DNA from: Aciditerrimonas ferrireducens
GTDB lineage: Bacteria > Actinomycetota > Acidimicrobiia > Acidimicrobiales > UBA8190
NCBI RefSeq assembly: GCF_023130475.1
Contig: NZ_JAKHEX010000005.1
Span: 62,001 to 126,000 of the forward strand
DNA: 64,000 bases
Direction: 5' to 3'
Numbering within the stretch: the first letter of the stretch is position 1; each line of letters opens with the position of its first letter. Both the position numbers and the translations under genes were made by a program. Under the pieces are notes generated by a model that searched no databases, had not been told where the DNA came from, and worked only from the letters and a program-made list of their open reading frames with translations. This document shows, one piece after another, positions 42,804 through 51,710 of the stretch.

Positions 42804-44234
42804 TCAGATCTGCTTCCAGGCCTCCGAGAGCACGTGACGGAGGATCTCCCCGATCTCCTTGAAGTGCTCGGGTCCGCAGATCAGGGGCGGGGAGAGCTGC
42901 ACGACCGGGTCGCCCCGGTCGTCGGCTCGGCAGATCAGCCCGGCGTCGTAGAGGGAGGGGGAGAGGATGCCCCGCAGGAGGCGCTCGGACTCCTCGTCGT
43001 CGAAGGTCTCCTTGGTCGTCTTGTCCTTCACCAGCTCGATCCCGTAGAAGTAACCCGCACCGCGCACGTCGCCCACGATCGGCAGGCCCCGCAGGTCCTC
43101 CAGGACCTGGCGGAAGCTCGCCTCGTTCTCACGGACGTGTTCGCAGATCCCCTCGTCTTCGAAGATCTGCAGGTTCCGCAGACCCACCGCGCAGCTCACC
43201 GGGTGACCGGCGAAGGTGATGCCGTGGAGGAAGCTCCTGGTGCCCTCGAGGAAGGGCTCGACCAGGTGCTCCCGGGCGATCAGCGCGCCCAGAGGGGCGT
43301 AGCCGCTGGTCAGGCCCTTGGCCACGGTGATCATGTCCGGCTGGAACTCGTAGCGCTGGGCACCGAAGTAGTGGCCGAGGCGGCCGAACCCGCAGATTAC
43401 CTCGTCGGAGACCAGCAGGACCCCGTAGCGGTCGCAGATCTCCCGCACCCGCGCGAAGTACCCCGGCGGCGGCGTGAAGCAGCCACCGGAGTTCTGCACC
43501 GGTTCCAAGTAGACGGCGGCGACCGTCTCGGGTCCTTCCGCGAGGATGGCTTCCTCGATGCGGTCCGCCACGTACCGTCCGAAGGCCTCGATGTCGTCCG
43601 CGTGCTGCGTGGCACGGTAGAAGTTGGTGTTCGGCACCTTCACCGCACCGGGCACCAGGGGTTCGAAGACCGACTTGATGTCCGTCACGCCGGTGACGGA
43701 GAGGGCCCCCATGGTCGTCCCGTGGTAGGCGACCTCGCGCGAGATCACCTTCGTGCGCAAGGGCTGACCCGTGACCTTGAAGTACTGCCGGGCGAGCTTC
43801 CAGGCGGATTCCACTGCCTCGGACCCACCGGTGGTGAAGAACACCCGGTTGCAGTCCCCAGGGGTCAGCTCGGCGATCCGCTCAGCCAGTTCGATCGAGC
43901 GTGGGTGCGCGTAGCTCCAGATCGGGAAGTAGGCCAGTGTCTCCATCTGCGTCGCCGCGGCCTCGGCCAGCTCCCGCCGTCCGTGGCCGAGCTGGCTGGT
44001 GAACAGGCCGGCCAGGCCGTCGAGGTAGCGCTTGCCGTGCTGGTCGTAGACGTAGGGGCCCTCGCCTCGCACGATGACGGGGATCTCGTGGTCCCGGTAG
44101 GCGCCGAGCCGGGTGAAGTGCATCCACAGGTGCCGCCGCGCCGCCTCTTGGAGGTCCAGCCCCGCCCCGGTCGAGGGGTCCGTCGCCCCCCGCCGGTGGC
44201 TTCCGCTCGAGGTCGGGTTCGCCGTCTGTGTCAT
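42804..44234 (-). CDS. class III omega-aminotransferase (putrescine/beta-alanine--pyruvate type)
   Basis: A fold-type I PLP enzyme of 476 residues. Signatures are FTTGGSEAVESAWKLARQY, YHGTTMGALSVTG, EPVQNSGG, SDEVICGFGRLG, the PLP lysine in ITVAKGLTSGYAPLGA and HGITFAGHPVSCAV. This pattern fits pyruvate-dependent omega-aminotransferases acting on putrescine, cadaverine, GABA or beta-alanine. Alanine produced would be recycled by Ald at 58343. ATG 44234 follows GGGAGTGAAGG. A candidate operator half (GGAATCCGT, minus strand) lies about 120 bp upstream. Confidence 0.88.
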   Translation of the reverse strand: MTQTANPTSSGSHRRGATDPSTGAGLDLQEAARRHLWMHFTRLGAYRDHEIPVIVRGEGPYVYDQHGKRYLDGLAGLFTSQLGHGRRELAEAAATQMETLAYFPIWSYAHPRSIELAERIAELTPGDCNRVFFTTGGSEAVESAWKLARQYFKVTGQPLRTKVISREVAYHGTTMGALSVTGVTDIKSVFEPLVPGAVKVPNTNFYRATQHADDIEAFGRYVADRIEEAILAEGPETVAAVYLEPVQNSGGCFTPPPGYFARVREICDRYGVLLVSDEVICGFGRLGHYFGAQRYEFQPDMITVAKGLTSGYAPLGALIAREHLVEPFLEGTRSFLHGITFAGHPVSCAVGLRNLQIFEDEGICEHVRENEASFRQVLEDLRGLPIVGDVRGAGYFYGIELVKDKTTKETFDDEESERLLRGILSPSLYDAGLICRADDRGDPVVQLSPPLICGPEHFKEIGEILRHVLSEAWKQI

Positions 44235-44326
44235 CGTCCTTCACTCCCCCTTGGCGCCGCGCCGGCACCTGCTCGGTTCCCAACCGTCACGTCGTATCCG
44301 CTGCGTGATTCGAGGAAGGCGAGCGA

Positions 44327-44347
44327 ATCAGTCGTGACGAGACTGAT
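44327..44347. promoter_or_regulatory. inverted repeat upstream of the aminotransferase operon
   Basis: ATCAGTC-N7-GACTGAT with perfect 7-bp arms lies 93 bp before the leftward aminotransferase start, within the 453-bp divergent region 44235-44687. Confidence 0.55.
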
Positions 44348-44352
44348 CCTAT

Positions 44353-44361
44353 ACGGATTCC
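44353..44361 (-). promoter_or_regulatory. candidate operator half-site GGAATCCGT
   Basis: On the minus strand this reads GGAATCCGT, matching the first nine bases of the motif found upstream of the other catabolic genes. Confidence 0.45.
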
Positions 44362-44547
44362 ATCGTCCTGACCAGCCCCTAGGTGCGCCTCGGTGGAACC
44401 GAGGCGCCGGACCGGCGACGACCGGCCCTCTGGCTGGGTGGCCTCTGGCCGGGTGGCACCCTGCCTTCCTTCGGGGCCGTCCTTCGGGTCGGAGGCACCA
44501 GGCGCCCGACTGACGGGCCACCGCGCCCAGGCCAGGCCCAGCGCAGC

Positions 44548-44590
44548 GGAATCCGTTGCATGGAATCTCCATTGACACGAAATCCCTTGC
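44548..44590 (+). promoter_or_regulatory. two candidate operator sites upstream of the peptide-binding protein gene
   Basis: GGAATCCGTTGC at 44548-44559 and GAAATCCCTTGC at 44579-44590 are spaced 31 bp apart, about three helical turns. The first is identical over 12 bp to the site at 56677. Confidence 0.6.
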
Positions 44591-44687
44591 CATTCCCGCT
44601 GACTGATGGCATGATCAACACGCATGAGCCGCTCCTGCCTCAGGGCGGCAACGGCAGTGTCCCAGGCGATCCGAGGGGGAGGTCAGG

Positions 44688-46598
44688 ATGGCAGTAGCGG
44701 AGGGACAGGGGCAGCAGCTGGTCGGGCGCCTGCCGATCGTCGGTCGCTGCGCTCTGACGCGGCGACGAGTCTGGCGGGCAGCCCAGGCCCTGGCGGCCGT
44801 TGCCGTCGGCTCGCTCCTCCTGGCAGCCTGCTCGTCGAGCACCAGCCCCTCGAAGGCGGGCGCGCCGCCGTCGGTCACCGGCAAGCCGGTGAACGGGGGT
44901 GTCGCCAGCTACGCCATGCCGATCGGGGAGGACTTCTCCTGGATGCTCCCGTTGGAGAACCAGGCGAACTACGAGGACTACGACTCCAACGTCGAGAGCG
45001 GCATGTGGCGGCCCCTCTACTTCGCCGGTGGGCCCGGGACGACGGGGATCAACTACAAGCTCTCCATCGGAGAACCGCCGGTCTACTCCAATGGTGACAC
45101 CGAGGTCACCATCACGCTCCACAAGGGATGGATGTGGTCCGATGGCGTCCCCGTGACCACGAGCGACGTCCGCTTCTTCTTCGAGCTCGAAGCCGCTGGG
45201 GCGAAGCTCGGGAAGTACGCCCCCTACGTGCCCGGTGAGATGCCCGACGACATCGCCAGCGTGACCTACAACGGGCCGTACCAGTTCACCATCCACCTGA
45301 CCAGGGCCTTCAACCCGGCGTGGTTCACGGGCAACCAGCTGACCTGGATCTACCCGCTCCCGAGGCAGGCCTGGGACAAGACCTGCTCGAGCTGCGCGGT
45401 CGGCCACGACGCCTCGACCCTGGCGGGCGCCAAGGCTGTCTACAACTTCCTCTACAAGCAGTCCGAGGACCTTTCGACCTACGCCACCAACCCGCTGTGG
45501 AAGGTGGTGGACGGTCCCTGGGTGATCAAGTCCTACGACCCGACCACGTACGAGACCGAGCTGGTGGCGAACCCGGCCTACACCGGACCGGACAAGCCCC
45601 ACTTGGCCGGCTACCGGATCTACAGCTTCTCCTCGGACACCGCTGAGCTCGACGCCGTGCGCTCCGGGACGGTCGACTTCGGGTTCATTCCTTTCACGGA
45701 CACCGCCGAGATTCCCTACTTCGAGAGCCACGGGTACAACGTCGAGCCCTGGCGGGTCTTCTACAACGAGGACATGGAGTTCGGCTACACCGGGCCCTGG
45801 AAGGCCCTGGTCAGTCAGCTCTACATCCGCCAGGCTCTCCAGCACCTGGTGAACGAGAAGCTCTACTTGACCCAGACCCTCCACGGGTACGGCCTGCTCG
45901 ACTATGGCATCGCTCCGGACTTCCCCGGTTCCGACCTCGTCTCGCCGGAGCTCAAGCACGACCCCTACCCCTACGACCCGGCGGCAGCGGCCAAGCTGCT
46001 GAGCGAGCACGGCTGGGTGAAGAGCTCCTCGGGGATCGACGTCTGCGAGCGACCGGGGACGGCGGCAAACGAGTGCGGTGCGGGGATCCCGAAGGGCAAG
46101 ACCCTGAGCATCCTGTTCATGTACTCGACCGGCACCCCGAGCTTCCTGGCCCAGGTCGAGGCGTTCCAGAGCGCGGCGAAGCAGGTCGGTGTGCAGATCA
46201 GCCTCGACGGCCAGACCGAGGACACGATGTACTCGATCGCCGGCGTCTGCCCGCCGGGACCCTGCGACTGGGGGATGGCCGGCTACTCGGAGTTCATGTG
46301 GGACTTCGGGCAGTACGAGGTCATCCCCGGTGGTGGCAACCAGTTCGGTCAGGGCAACTACTGGGCCGGCGGCTACAGCTCGGCGCAGGCGGATTCCCTG
46401 ATCAAGGCTGTCCACCAGAGCGCCGGGCTGTCGGCGCTCTACGCCGAGGAGAACTACATCTCCAAGCAGGTGGCGTCGTTGTGGTGGCCGGTCTCGGACT
46501 ACGAGATCGTGGTGGCCCCGAAGGACCTGGGCGGCTGGTACCCGCTGAACCCCTACGCCAACTACCAGCCCTCGACCTGGTACTTCACTTCGAAGTGA
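44688..46598 (+). CDS. ABC transporter substrate-binding lipoprotein (peptide/opine type, SBP_bac_5)
   Basis: A 636-residue extracytoplasmic binding protein. The long basic N-terminus leads to a lipoprotein signal ending in LLLAAC (Cys at about residue 46). The body has the family-5 pattern (VTITLHKGWMWSDGVPVTTSDVRF, FLYKQSEDLSTY, IRQALQHLVNEKLY, DPAAAAKLLSEHGW). It should deliver ligand to the permeases at 53208 and 54146 and the ATPase at 59513, which are dispersed downstream. GAGGTCAGG directly precedes ATG 44688. Ligand unknown; neighbours suggest an amine, amide or short peptide. Confidence 0.92.
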   Translation: MAVAEGQGQQLVGRLPIVGRCALTRRRVWRAAQALAAVAVGSLLLAACSSSTSPSKAGAPPSVTGKPVNGGVASYAMPIGEDFSWMLPLENQANYEDYDSNVESGMWRPLYFAGGPGTTGINYKLSIGEPPVYSNGDTEVTITLHKGWMWSDGVPVTTSDVRFFFELEAAGAKLGKYAPYVPGEMPDDIASVTYNGPYQFTIHLTRAFNPAWFTGNQLTWIYPLPRQAWDKTCSSCAVGHDASTLAGAKAVYNFLYKQSEDLSTYATNPLWKVVDGPWVIKSYDPTTYETELVANPAYTGPDKPHLAGYRIYSFSSDTAELDAVRSGTVDFGFIPFTDTAEIPYFESHGYNVEPWRVFYNEDMEFGYTGPWKALVSQLYIRQALQHLVNEKLYLTQTLHGYGLLDYGIAPDFPGSDLVSPELKHDPYPYDPAAAAKLLSEHGWVKSSSGIDVCERPGTAANECGAGIPKGKTLSILFMYSTGTPSFLAQVEAFQSAAKQVGVQISLDGQTEDTMYSIAGVCPPGPCDWGMAGYSEFMWDFGQYEVIPGGGNQFGQGNYWAGGYSSAQADSLIKAVHQSAGLSALYAEENYISKQVASLWWPVSDYEIVVAPKDLGGWYPLNPYANYQPSTWYFTSK

Positions 46599-46611
46599 GC
46601 GCAAGGGGGCG

Positions 46612-48123
46612 ATGATGACGAGCAACACCGTGTCCGCAGGACCGCCTCCGGGAGACCAAGCGAGCCAGGCAGGCGAACAGGAACCGCGGACCCTTGGGTG
46701 TCTCGTCGACGGTCGGACGACGGTGCCCGCCGCCGAACGAGTCCTCGAGATCCGGAGCCCGGCGACGGGGGCCCACATCGCCACGGTGCCGTTGCCGGGG
46801 CGCCGGGAGGTGGACCTGGCGGTGGCGGCAGCCCGGCGGGCCCAGGTGGCCTGGGCGGAGGTCGGGGTGGCGGAGCGGGCCCGAATCTGCCACCGCATCG
46901 GCGAGGCCATCGAGGCCCGGCTCGAGGAACTGGCTCGCCTGCAGACCCTGGAGCAGGGCAAGCCGTTGGCCGAGTCCGAGGCCGACGTGCGGGAGGCCGC
47001 CACGCTCTTCCACCTGCACGCCGAGGACGTGCTCCGGCTCCACGGCGAGACCATGTCGGCGTCGGATCCGCGCAAGCGGATGCTCACCTTCTACCGACCG
47101 GTCGGCACCTGGGCGATCGTGACCCCGTGGAACTTCCCCGTCCTCATGATGGCGGAGTTCGTCGCCCCCGGCCTGGCGACCGGCAACGCCCACGTCGTCA
47201 AACCCCCGGCCCACACCGCGATGGCCGTGCTGGCGGCCGTCGAGTGCTTCGCCGAGGCTGGGCTGCCCCCCGGGCTGGTCAACGTCCTGCCGGGTGAGGC
47301 GAGCGTCGGAGAGCTCCTCGTCACCCACCCCGGGATCGACGCCATCGGCTTCATCGGCTCCTCGGCGACCGGTGAGCGGATCCTGTCGGTCGCCGGCATG
47401 AAGCGGACGGTCATGGAGTGCTCGGGCAACGGGCCCTTCGTCGTGTGCGCCGACGCGGACGTGGAGCGGGCCGCCCAGGCGGCCGTCGAGGGAGCCGCCC
47501 TGTGCTCAGGCCAGGTCTGCTGCGCCACCGAGCGGGTCCTGGTGCACGAGGCGGTCCACGACGAGTTCGTGGCCGCCTGCTTCGAGCGGGCGAAGGGCAT
47601 CCGTCTGGGCGACCCGTTCGACCCGGCGACCACCCTCGGGCCCCTCAACAACGAGGACGTGGCGGCCAAGATGGATCGGCACCTGGCCGACGCCCGGGCC
47701 TCGGGCGCCGAGGTCCTCCTCGGTGGTGCCCGCCGGCCGGGGGCCCCGACCGACCTCTACTACGAGTTCACCCTCGTCGACCGGGTCCAGCCCGCCATGG
47801 CCGTGGCCCGGGAGGAGTCCTTCGGCCCGGTCGTCCCCGTTCTGCAGGCCTCCTCGGACGAGGAGCTCCTCGCGCTGGCCAACCAGGACGCCCTCGGCCT
47901 GCAGGGAGCGGTGTTCACAAGGAGCCTGGACCGCGCGTTCTTCTTCGCCGAGCGGCTGCAGGTCGGTCAGGTCGTGGTGAACGAGGCGAACAACTGGTGG
48001 GACGTGGCCATGCCCTTCGGGGGCGCGGCGGGCACGCGGACCGGATGGGGTCGAATCGGCGGGAAGCACACGCTGCTCGAGATGGCAGACCTCCGGACGA
48101 TGGTCGTGCACCTCGGGGCCTAG
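46612..48123 (+). CDS. aldehyde dehydrogenase (succinate-semialdehyde/aminoaldehyde type)
   Basis: A 503-residue NAD(P)-dependent aldehyde dehydrogenase: TPWNFPVLMMAEFVAPGLATGN, VVKPPAHTAM, FIGSSATGERI, the catalytic-Glu region VMECSGNGPFVV (unusual for the common ELGGKSP) and the catalytic Cys region CSGQVCCATERV. EESFGPVVPVL and the C-terminal NEANNWWDVAMPFGG are clear. It follows the binding-protein gene by 13 nt, so they are co-transcribed. Likely substrate is an aldehyde from transamination or oxidation of an amine. It ends 4 nt into the convergent amidohydrolase. Confidence 0.9.
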   Translation: MMTSNTVSAGPPPGDQASQAGEQEPRTLGCLVDGRTTVPAAERVLEIRSPATGAHIATVPLPGRREVDLAVAAARRAQVAWAEVGVAERARICHRIGEAIEARLEELARLQTLEQGKPLAESEADVREAATLFHLHAEDVLRLHGETMSASDPRKRMLTFYRPVGTWAIVTPWNFPVLMMAEFVAPGLATGNAHVVKPPAHTAMAVLAAVECFAEAGLPPGLVNVLPGEASVGELLVTHPGIDAIGFIGSSATGERILSVAGMKRTVMECSGNGPFVVCADADVERAAQAAVEGAALCSGQVCCATERVLVHEAVHDEFVAACFERAKGIRLGDPFDPATTLGPLNNEDVAAKMDRHLADARASGAEVLLGGARRPGAPTDLYYEFTLVDRVQPAMAVAREESFGPVVPVLQASSDEELLALANQDALGLQGAVFTRSLDRAFFFAERLQVGQVVVNEANNWWDVAMPFGGAAGTRTGWGRIGGKHTLLEMADLRTMVVHLGA

Positions 48124-49814
48124 CCGCCCGTGCCCGATCCTCCCCGTTGGGAGGTGCCGTCGTGGACCACGGCCCCCTCCACCAGGGTCGCCACGACCCG
48201 GCAGTCCTCGAGGCCGGCACCACCCGACCCGAAGGGGTCGTGGTCGAGCACCGCGACGTTCGCCAGGTAGCCGGGGAGCAGGGCGCCGAGGTCCCCCTCC
48301 CGATGGTTGACCCAGGCCACCGCTTCCGTGAAGGCCGCGAGGCCCTGGTAGAGGTCGACCGCCTCCTGCGGGAGCAGGGGCTCCTCGGTTTCGGGCGTGC
48401 CGAGAACCCCCAGCCGGGGCGAGAGCCGGCGGTGGACGGCGACGTAGAGCTCCTCCAGGGGATCGGGGCTGGAGACGGGCCAGTCGCTGCCGAAGGCCAC
48501 CCGAGCGCCAGTTCCGGCCAGGCTGGCGATCCGGTACTGCCAGGACGCCCGCTCTGGTCCGACCCGGGGCAGGGTCAGCTCGGTCATCTGGGGGTCGTTG
48601 CAGGCCCAAAGCGGCTGGAAGTTCGCGGTCGCTCCGAGCTGGGCGAAGCGTGGCAGGTCCTCGGGCCGCACGAACTGGAGGTGGGCCAGGTGGTGACGCG
48701 CCCGGTGCCTCTCGCCCACCGGGATCGCCTCGAGGGCGTCCAGCCCGACGTGGACGGCCCGGTCGCCCAGGGCGTGGAAGTGCAGCTGGAAGCCCTCGGC
48801 GGCGAGCGCCGTCACGATGGCGCGCAGCTCCTCGGGCGAGAAGAAGAGCGTGCCGCACGCGTGGCCGCCGTGGTCGACCACCCCCAGGTAGGGCTCGGTC
48901 ATGGCTGCGGTCAGGGTCTCGCAGACGCCGTCGAGCATGAGCTTGACCGAGGTGGCCCGGAACCGCCCGGCCGACGCGCCCTCCCGCCTGGTCAGAAGGT
49001 CCTCGAGCTGCGAGAGGCCGCGGTGCCGCTCGAACCAGAGCGCGCCCACGACGTCGAGGGTGAGCCAGCCCTCGTCGTCGGCAGCCCGGTAAGTGTCGTA
49101 GGCGTCGACGGCGCCGAGCTCGGGGGCGGTACCCACGCAGGCGTCCTGGAGAAAGGTCACCCCGAGGCGGTGCAGTTCGGCCTGGGCCAGCCGGAGCGCC
49201 CGGCGGAGCTCGGCTGGCGACGGCGGGGGGACGAGTCGGCCGACCAGGGCCATGGCGCCCTCGTGGAGCACCCCCGTCGGTGTGCCGTCGTCCGCCCGTT
49301 CGATCCGACCGTCCGGCGGGTCGGGGGTCCCCCGGTCGATGCCGGCGAGCTCGAGCGCTCGGGTCGACACCCACGCCGAGTGATGGTCCCGGTTCGGGAG
49401 GAAGGCGGGCCGATCGCCGCAAGCGGCGTCCAGGTCCCGGCGGTCCGGGAGGCCGCCGGGGAAGGCCTCCATCGCCCAACCCCCGCCGAGCAGCCAGGTG
49501 TCGGGTCCGAGCCCAGCCGCGTGGTCGGCGATGGTCTCGAGACACTCCTGCCGGGATCGGGTCCCGAGGAGGTTGCAGCGGGCCATCTCCAGGCCCCCGA
49601 GGACCGGGTGGATGTGGGCGTCCCCGAAGCCGGGGACCGCGACGCCCCCGTGCAGGTCGAGCACCTCGGTGCGGGCGTCGCAGTGTTCCAGCACCTCCTC
49701 GAGTCGCCCGGCCGCCACGACCCGGCCGCCCTCGACGGCCAGGGCCTCGGCCCAGCTCGCCGTCGAGGGCCGGAGCAGGATGCGGCCCCCTCGGAGGAGG
49801 AGCGAGGCGGCCAT
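48120..49814 (-). CDS. YtcJ-like metal-dependent amidohydrolase
   Basis: A 564-residue amidohydrolase-superfamily enzyme related to YtcJ and N-substituted formamide deformylase. The metal HxH is in GFGDAHIHPVLGG, further ligands in LHFHALGDRAV and HLQFVRPED, and the C-terminal Asp in FGSDWPVSSPDPLEELYVAVHR. It could release an amine from an N-acyl or formamide precursor. The start ATG 49814 is 1 nt after the agmatinase-family stop, the third gene of the leftward lrp-agmatinase-amidohydrolase operon. Confidence 0.9.
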   Translation of the reverse strand: MAASLLLRGGRILLRPSTASWAEALAVEGGRVVAAGRLEEVLEHCDARTEVLDLHGGVAVPGFGDAHIHPVLGGLEMARCNLLGTRSRQECLETIADHAAGLGPDTWLLGGGWAMEAFPGGLPDRRDLDAACGDRPAFLPNRDHHSAWVSTRALELAGIDRGTPDPPDGRIERADDGTPTGVLHEGAMALVGRLVPPPSPAELRRALRLAQAELHRLGVTFLQDACVGTAPELGAVDAYDTYRAADDEGWLTLDVVGALWFERHRGLSQLEDLLTRREGASAGRFRATSVKLMLDGVCETLTAAMTEPYLGVVDHGGHACGTLFFSPEELRAIVTALAAEGFQLHFHALGDRAVHVGLDALEAIPVGERHRARHHLAHLQFVRPEDLPRFAQLGATANFQPLWACNDPQMTELTLPRVGPERASWQYRIASLAGTGARVAFGSDWPVSSPDPLEELYVAVHRRLSPRLGVLGTPETEEPLLPQEAVDLYQGLAAFTEAVAWVNHREGDLGALLPGYLANVAVLDHDPFGSGGAGLEDCRVVATLVEGAVVHDGTSQRGGSGTGG

Positions 49815-49815
49815 C

Positions 49816-50886
49816 TCAGCCCTCTCCCGGACCAGGGTGCGTCCTCGGGGCGGGCCGGGGCGGAGCGACCGGCGCGCCCCGGCGCACCGCCAGCCCCGCG
49901 AGGACCTCCAGCACTACCCGGTGCGCGTTGTTCACCGTCAGGTCGGCGTGGTCGTAGGGCGGGGAGACCTCCACGACGTCGAGGGCCACCAGCGGGACCT
50001 CGATGGCCAGGGCTCGCACCGCCCGCAGGAGGTCGGCCGGTGCGAGCCCACCGGGTTCGGGGGTGCCGGTGCCTGGAGCGAAGCCGGGATCCAGGACGTC
50101 GATGTCGACCGAGAGGTAGAGCGCCTCGGCGGCTTCGGTGGCCTCGGCCACCGCGTCCCGCAGCACCGCGGGCAGGCCCCGTTCCCAGACCTCCTGCATG
50201 GTGTGCCAGCGCATGCCCTGCTCCCGCATCCACGCGAAGGTCTCGGCCGGGGGCCAATAGCCCCGCAGCCCGACCTGCACGAAGGCCGAACCCTTGACGG
50301 CGCCGGACTCGATCAGGCGCCGCATCGGGGTGCCGTGGCTCGCCAGGTTGCCCTCGATCTCGTCGGCCGTGTCGGCATGGGCGTCGAAGTGGACGACCCC
50401 GATCCGACCCCAGCCCCTGGCCTCGGCCACCGCCGTCGCGGCTGGCCAGGTGATCGAGTGGTCCCCGCCCAGGACGACCGGGAAGATCCCCCGGGTGGCC
50501 ACCTCCGCGACCCGCTCCCGGATCCGCGCATGGGCCACCTCGGTCAGGCCGTGCGGGCAGAGGGCGTCGCCGTAGTCCACGACCTCCAGCGTCTCGAACA
50601 GCTCGACCCCGAGGTCGAGGTGGTAGGTGCCCGGACCGTAGGCCAGGGCACGCAGGGCCCGTGGACCGAACCGGGCACCGGGCCGGTTCGTGGTCCCGTC
50701 GTCCCAGGGTGCCCCGACCACGGCGACGTCGGGACGCCAACGGTCCAGCTCCTCGGGCTCGCTGAGCAGTGGCCGCTGGGCGAAGGTGGCCGGTCCCTGG
50801 TAGGAGGGGCCCGAGAGCTGGGCCGCGAGGCCGCTTGGGAGGCGGCGGGCCCCTGGCCCCTGCGTCCCGACGTGAGCGTCGCTCAT
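49816..50886 (-). CDS. speB: agmatinase/ureohydrolase family protein
   Basis: A Mn-dependent ureohydrolase of 356 residues. All metal motifs are present: LGGDHSITWPA, VVHFDAHADTADE and LSVDIDVLDPGFAPGTGTPEPGG. The family includes agmatinase (agmatine to putrescine and urea), guanidinobutyrase and related amidinohydrolases; residue detail cannot settle which. The putrescine-type aminotransferase and aldehyde dehydrogenases around it favour agmatine or 4-guanidinobutyrate. ATG 50886 overlaps the Lrp stop (ATGA). Confidence 0.88.
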   Translation of the reverse strand: MSDAHVGTQGPGARRLPSGLAAQLSGPSYQGPATFAQRPLLSEPEELDRWRPDVAVVGAPWDDGTTNRPGARFGPRALRALAYGPGTYHLDLGVELFETLEVVDYGDALCPHGLTEVAHARIRERVAEVATRGIFPVVLGGDHSITWPAATAVAEARGWGRIGVVHFDAHADTADEIEGNLASHGTPMRRLIESGAVKGSAFVQVGLRGYWPPAETFAWMREQGMRWHTMQEVWERGLPAVLRDAVAEATEAAEALYLSVDIDVLDPGFAPGTGTPEPGGLAPADLLRAVRALAIEVPLVALDVVEVSPPYDHADLTVNNAHRVVLEVLAGLAVRRGAPVAPPRPAPRTHPGPGEG

Positions 50887-51365
50887 CTGACCCCCCAGGT
50901 GTAGGTCTGCTTCACCAGTCGCAGGTACATGAAGGTCTCGGTGCTGCGGACCCCGGGTATCGACCGAATGGCCGTGTTCAGCACGTCGAGGAGGTGGTCG
51001 TCGTCCTCGCACACCAGCTCGACCAGCAGGTCGTAAGACCCCGCGCAGTGGACCACGTAGTCGATCTCGCGCACCGCCGCCAGCTTCTCCGCGACCCGCC
51101 GGACGTCACCGTCGACGCAGATGCCCACCATGGCCTGCCGGTTGAAGCCCACCTGCAGCGGGTCGGTCACGGCCACGATCTGGATCACCCCGCTCTCCCG
51201 CAGGCGCTGCACCCGCTGACGGACCGCCGCCTCGGAGAGCCCAACGGCCTGGGCGATCGACCCGTAGGACTGGCGCCCGTCGCTCTGGAGCTGCTCGATG
51301 ATGGCCTTGTTCACCTCGTCGAGCAGCCCTGGCCCGTTCCCGCCCGTCGTTCCCCTGATCGCCAC
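50883..51365 (-). CDS. Lrp/AsnC-family transcriptional regulator
   Basis: A 160-residue regulator with an N-terminal AsnC helix-turn-helix (LDEVNKAIIEQLQSDGRQSYGSIA begins it; then LSEAAVRQRVQRLRESGVI) and a C-terminal RAM ligand domain (VHCAGSYDLLVELVCEDDDHLL). Such proteins sense amino acids or polyamine products and often activate divergent catabolic genes. It heads an operon with the agmatinase-family and amidohydrolase genes and faces the aldehyde dehydrogenase at 51711. GTG 51365 gives the normal family length; the longer upstream frame is Arg/Gly filler. Confidence 0.9.
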   Translation of the reverse strand: MAIRGTTGGNGPGLLDEVNKAIIEQLQSDGRQSYGSIAQAVGLSEAAVRQRVQRLRESGVIQIVAVTDPLQVGFNRQAMVGICVDGDVRRVAEKLAAVREIDYVVHCAGSYDLLVELVCEDDDHLLDVLNTAIRSIPGVRSTETFMYLRLVKQTYTWGVR

Positions 51366-51545
51366 CCCACTCCCTCCCCCTCGTCGGGCCGTGCCGCTCC
51401 GGTCCCGGGTGCCGTCCCCGGCCGACCGTCGCGTGCCCGCTGCACCCGGTCCCCCCAGGCCGCCGCGGCCCCGGGTCCCCATCACCGCTCGGCCGGCCCG
51501 ACCTCGCCGGTGCCGACCGTCGCCGCTACTATCTTCGGCCATTGT

Positions 51546-51603
51546 CTACTCCCTTGCAACCGATTCGATCATGGAACGTCGTCTTCACGACGGATTCCCT
51601 TGC
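51546..51603 (+). promoter_or_regulatory. candidate operator sites in the lrp/aldehyde dehydrogenase divergent region
   Basis: GGATTCCCTTGC at 51592-51603 matches the GGAATCC(G/C)TTGC motif at 11 of 12 positions, and a weaker copy (CTACTCCCTTGC) lies at 51546-51557. Between them GGAACGTCGT-CTTC-ACGACGGATTCC forms an interrupted inverted repeat. The 345-bp region 51366-51710 contains nothing else I recognise. Confidence 0.55.
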
Positions 51604-51710
51604 ACGTGGTGGGGCCGTGTGTCAGCATAGGGCCCGCGGCCCTCGGGGCCGGTGGAACGGCACCAGGAGGCGGTCGGTCCGGGAGCGGCCACCGTCTGGG
51701 GGAGGTAGGC

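Noticed and set aside
44572-44600. TTGACA as a -35 for the binding-protein gene
   Set aside because: No acceptable -10 lies 16-18 bp downstream.
44540-44605. Sigma-54 type promoter at GGAATCCGTTGC
   Set aside because: The GG to GC spacing is 8, not the required 10, and the motif recurs in varied positions, which fits an operator better.
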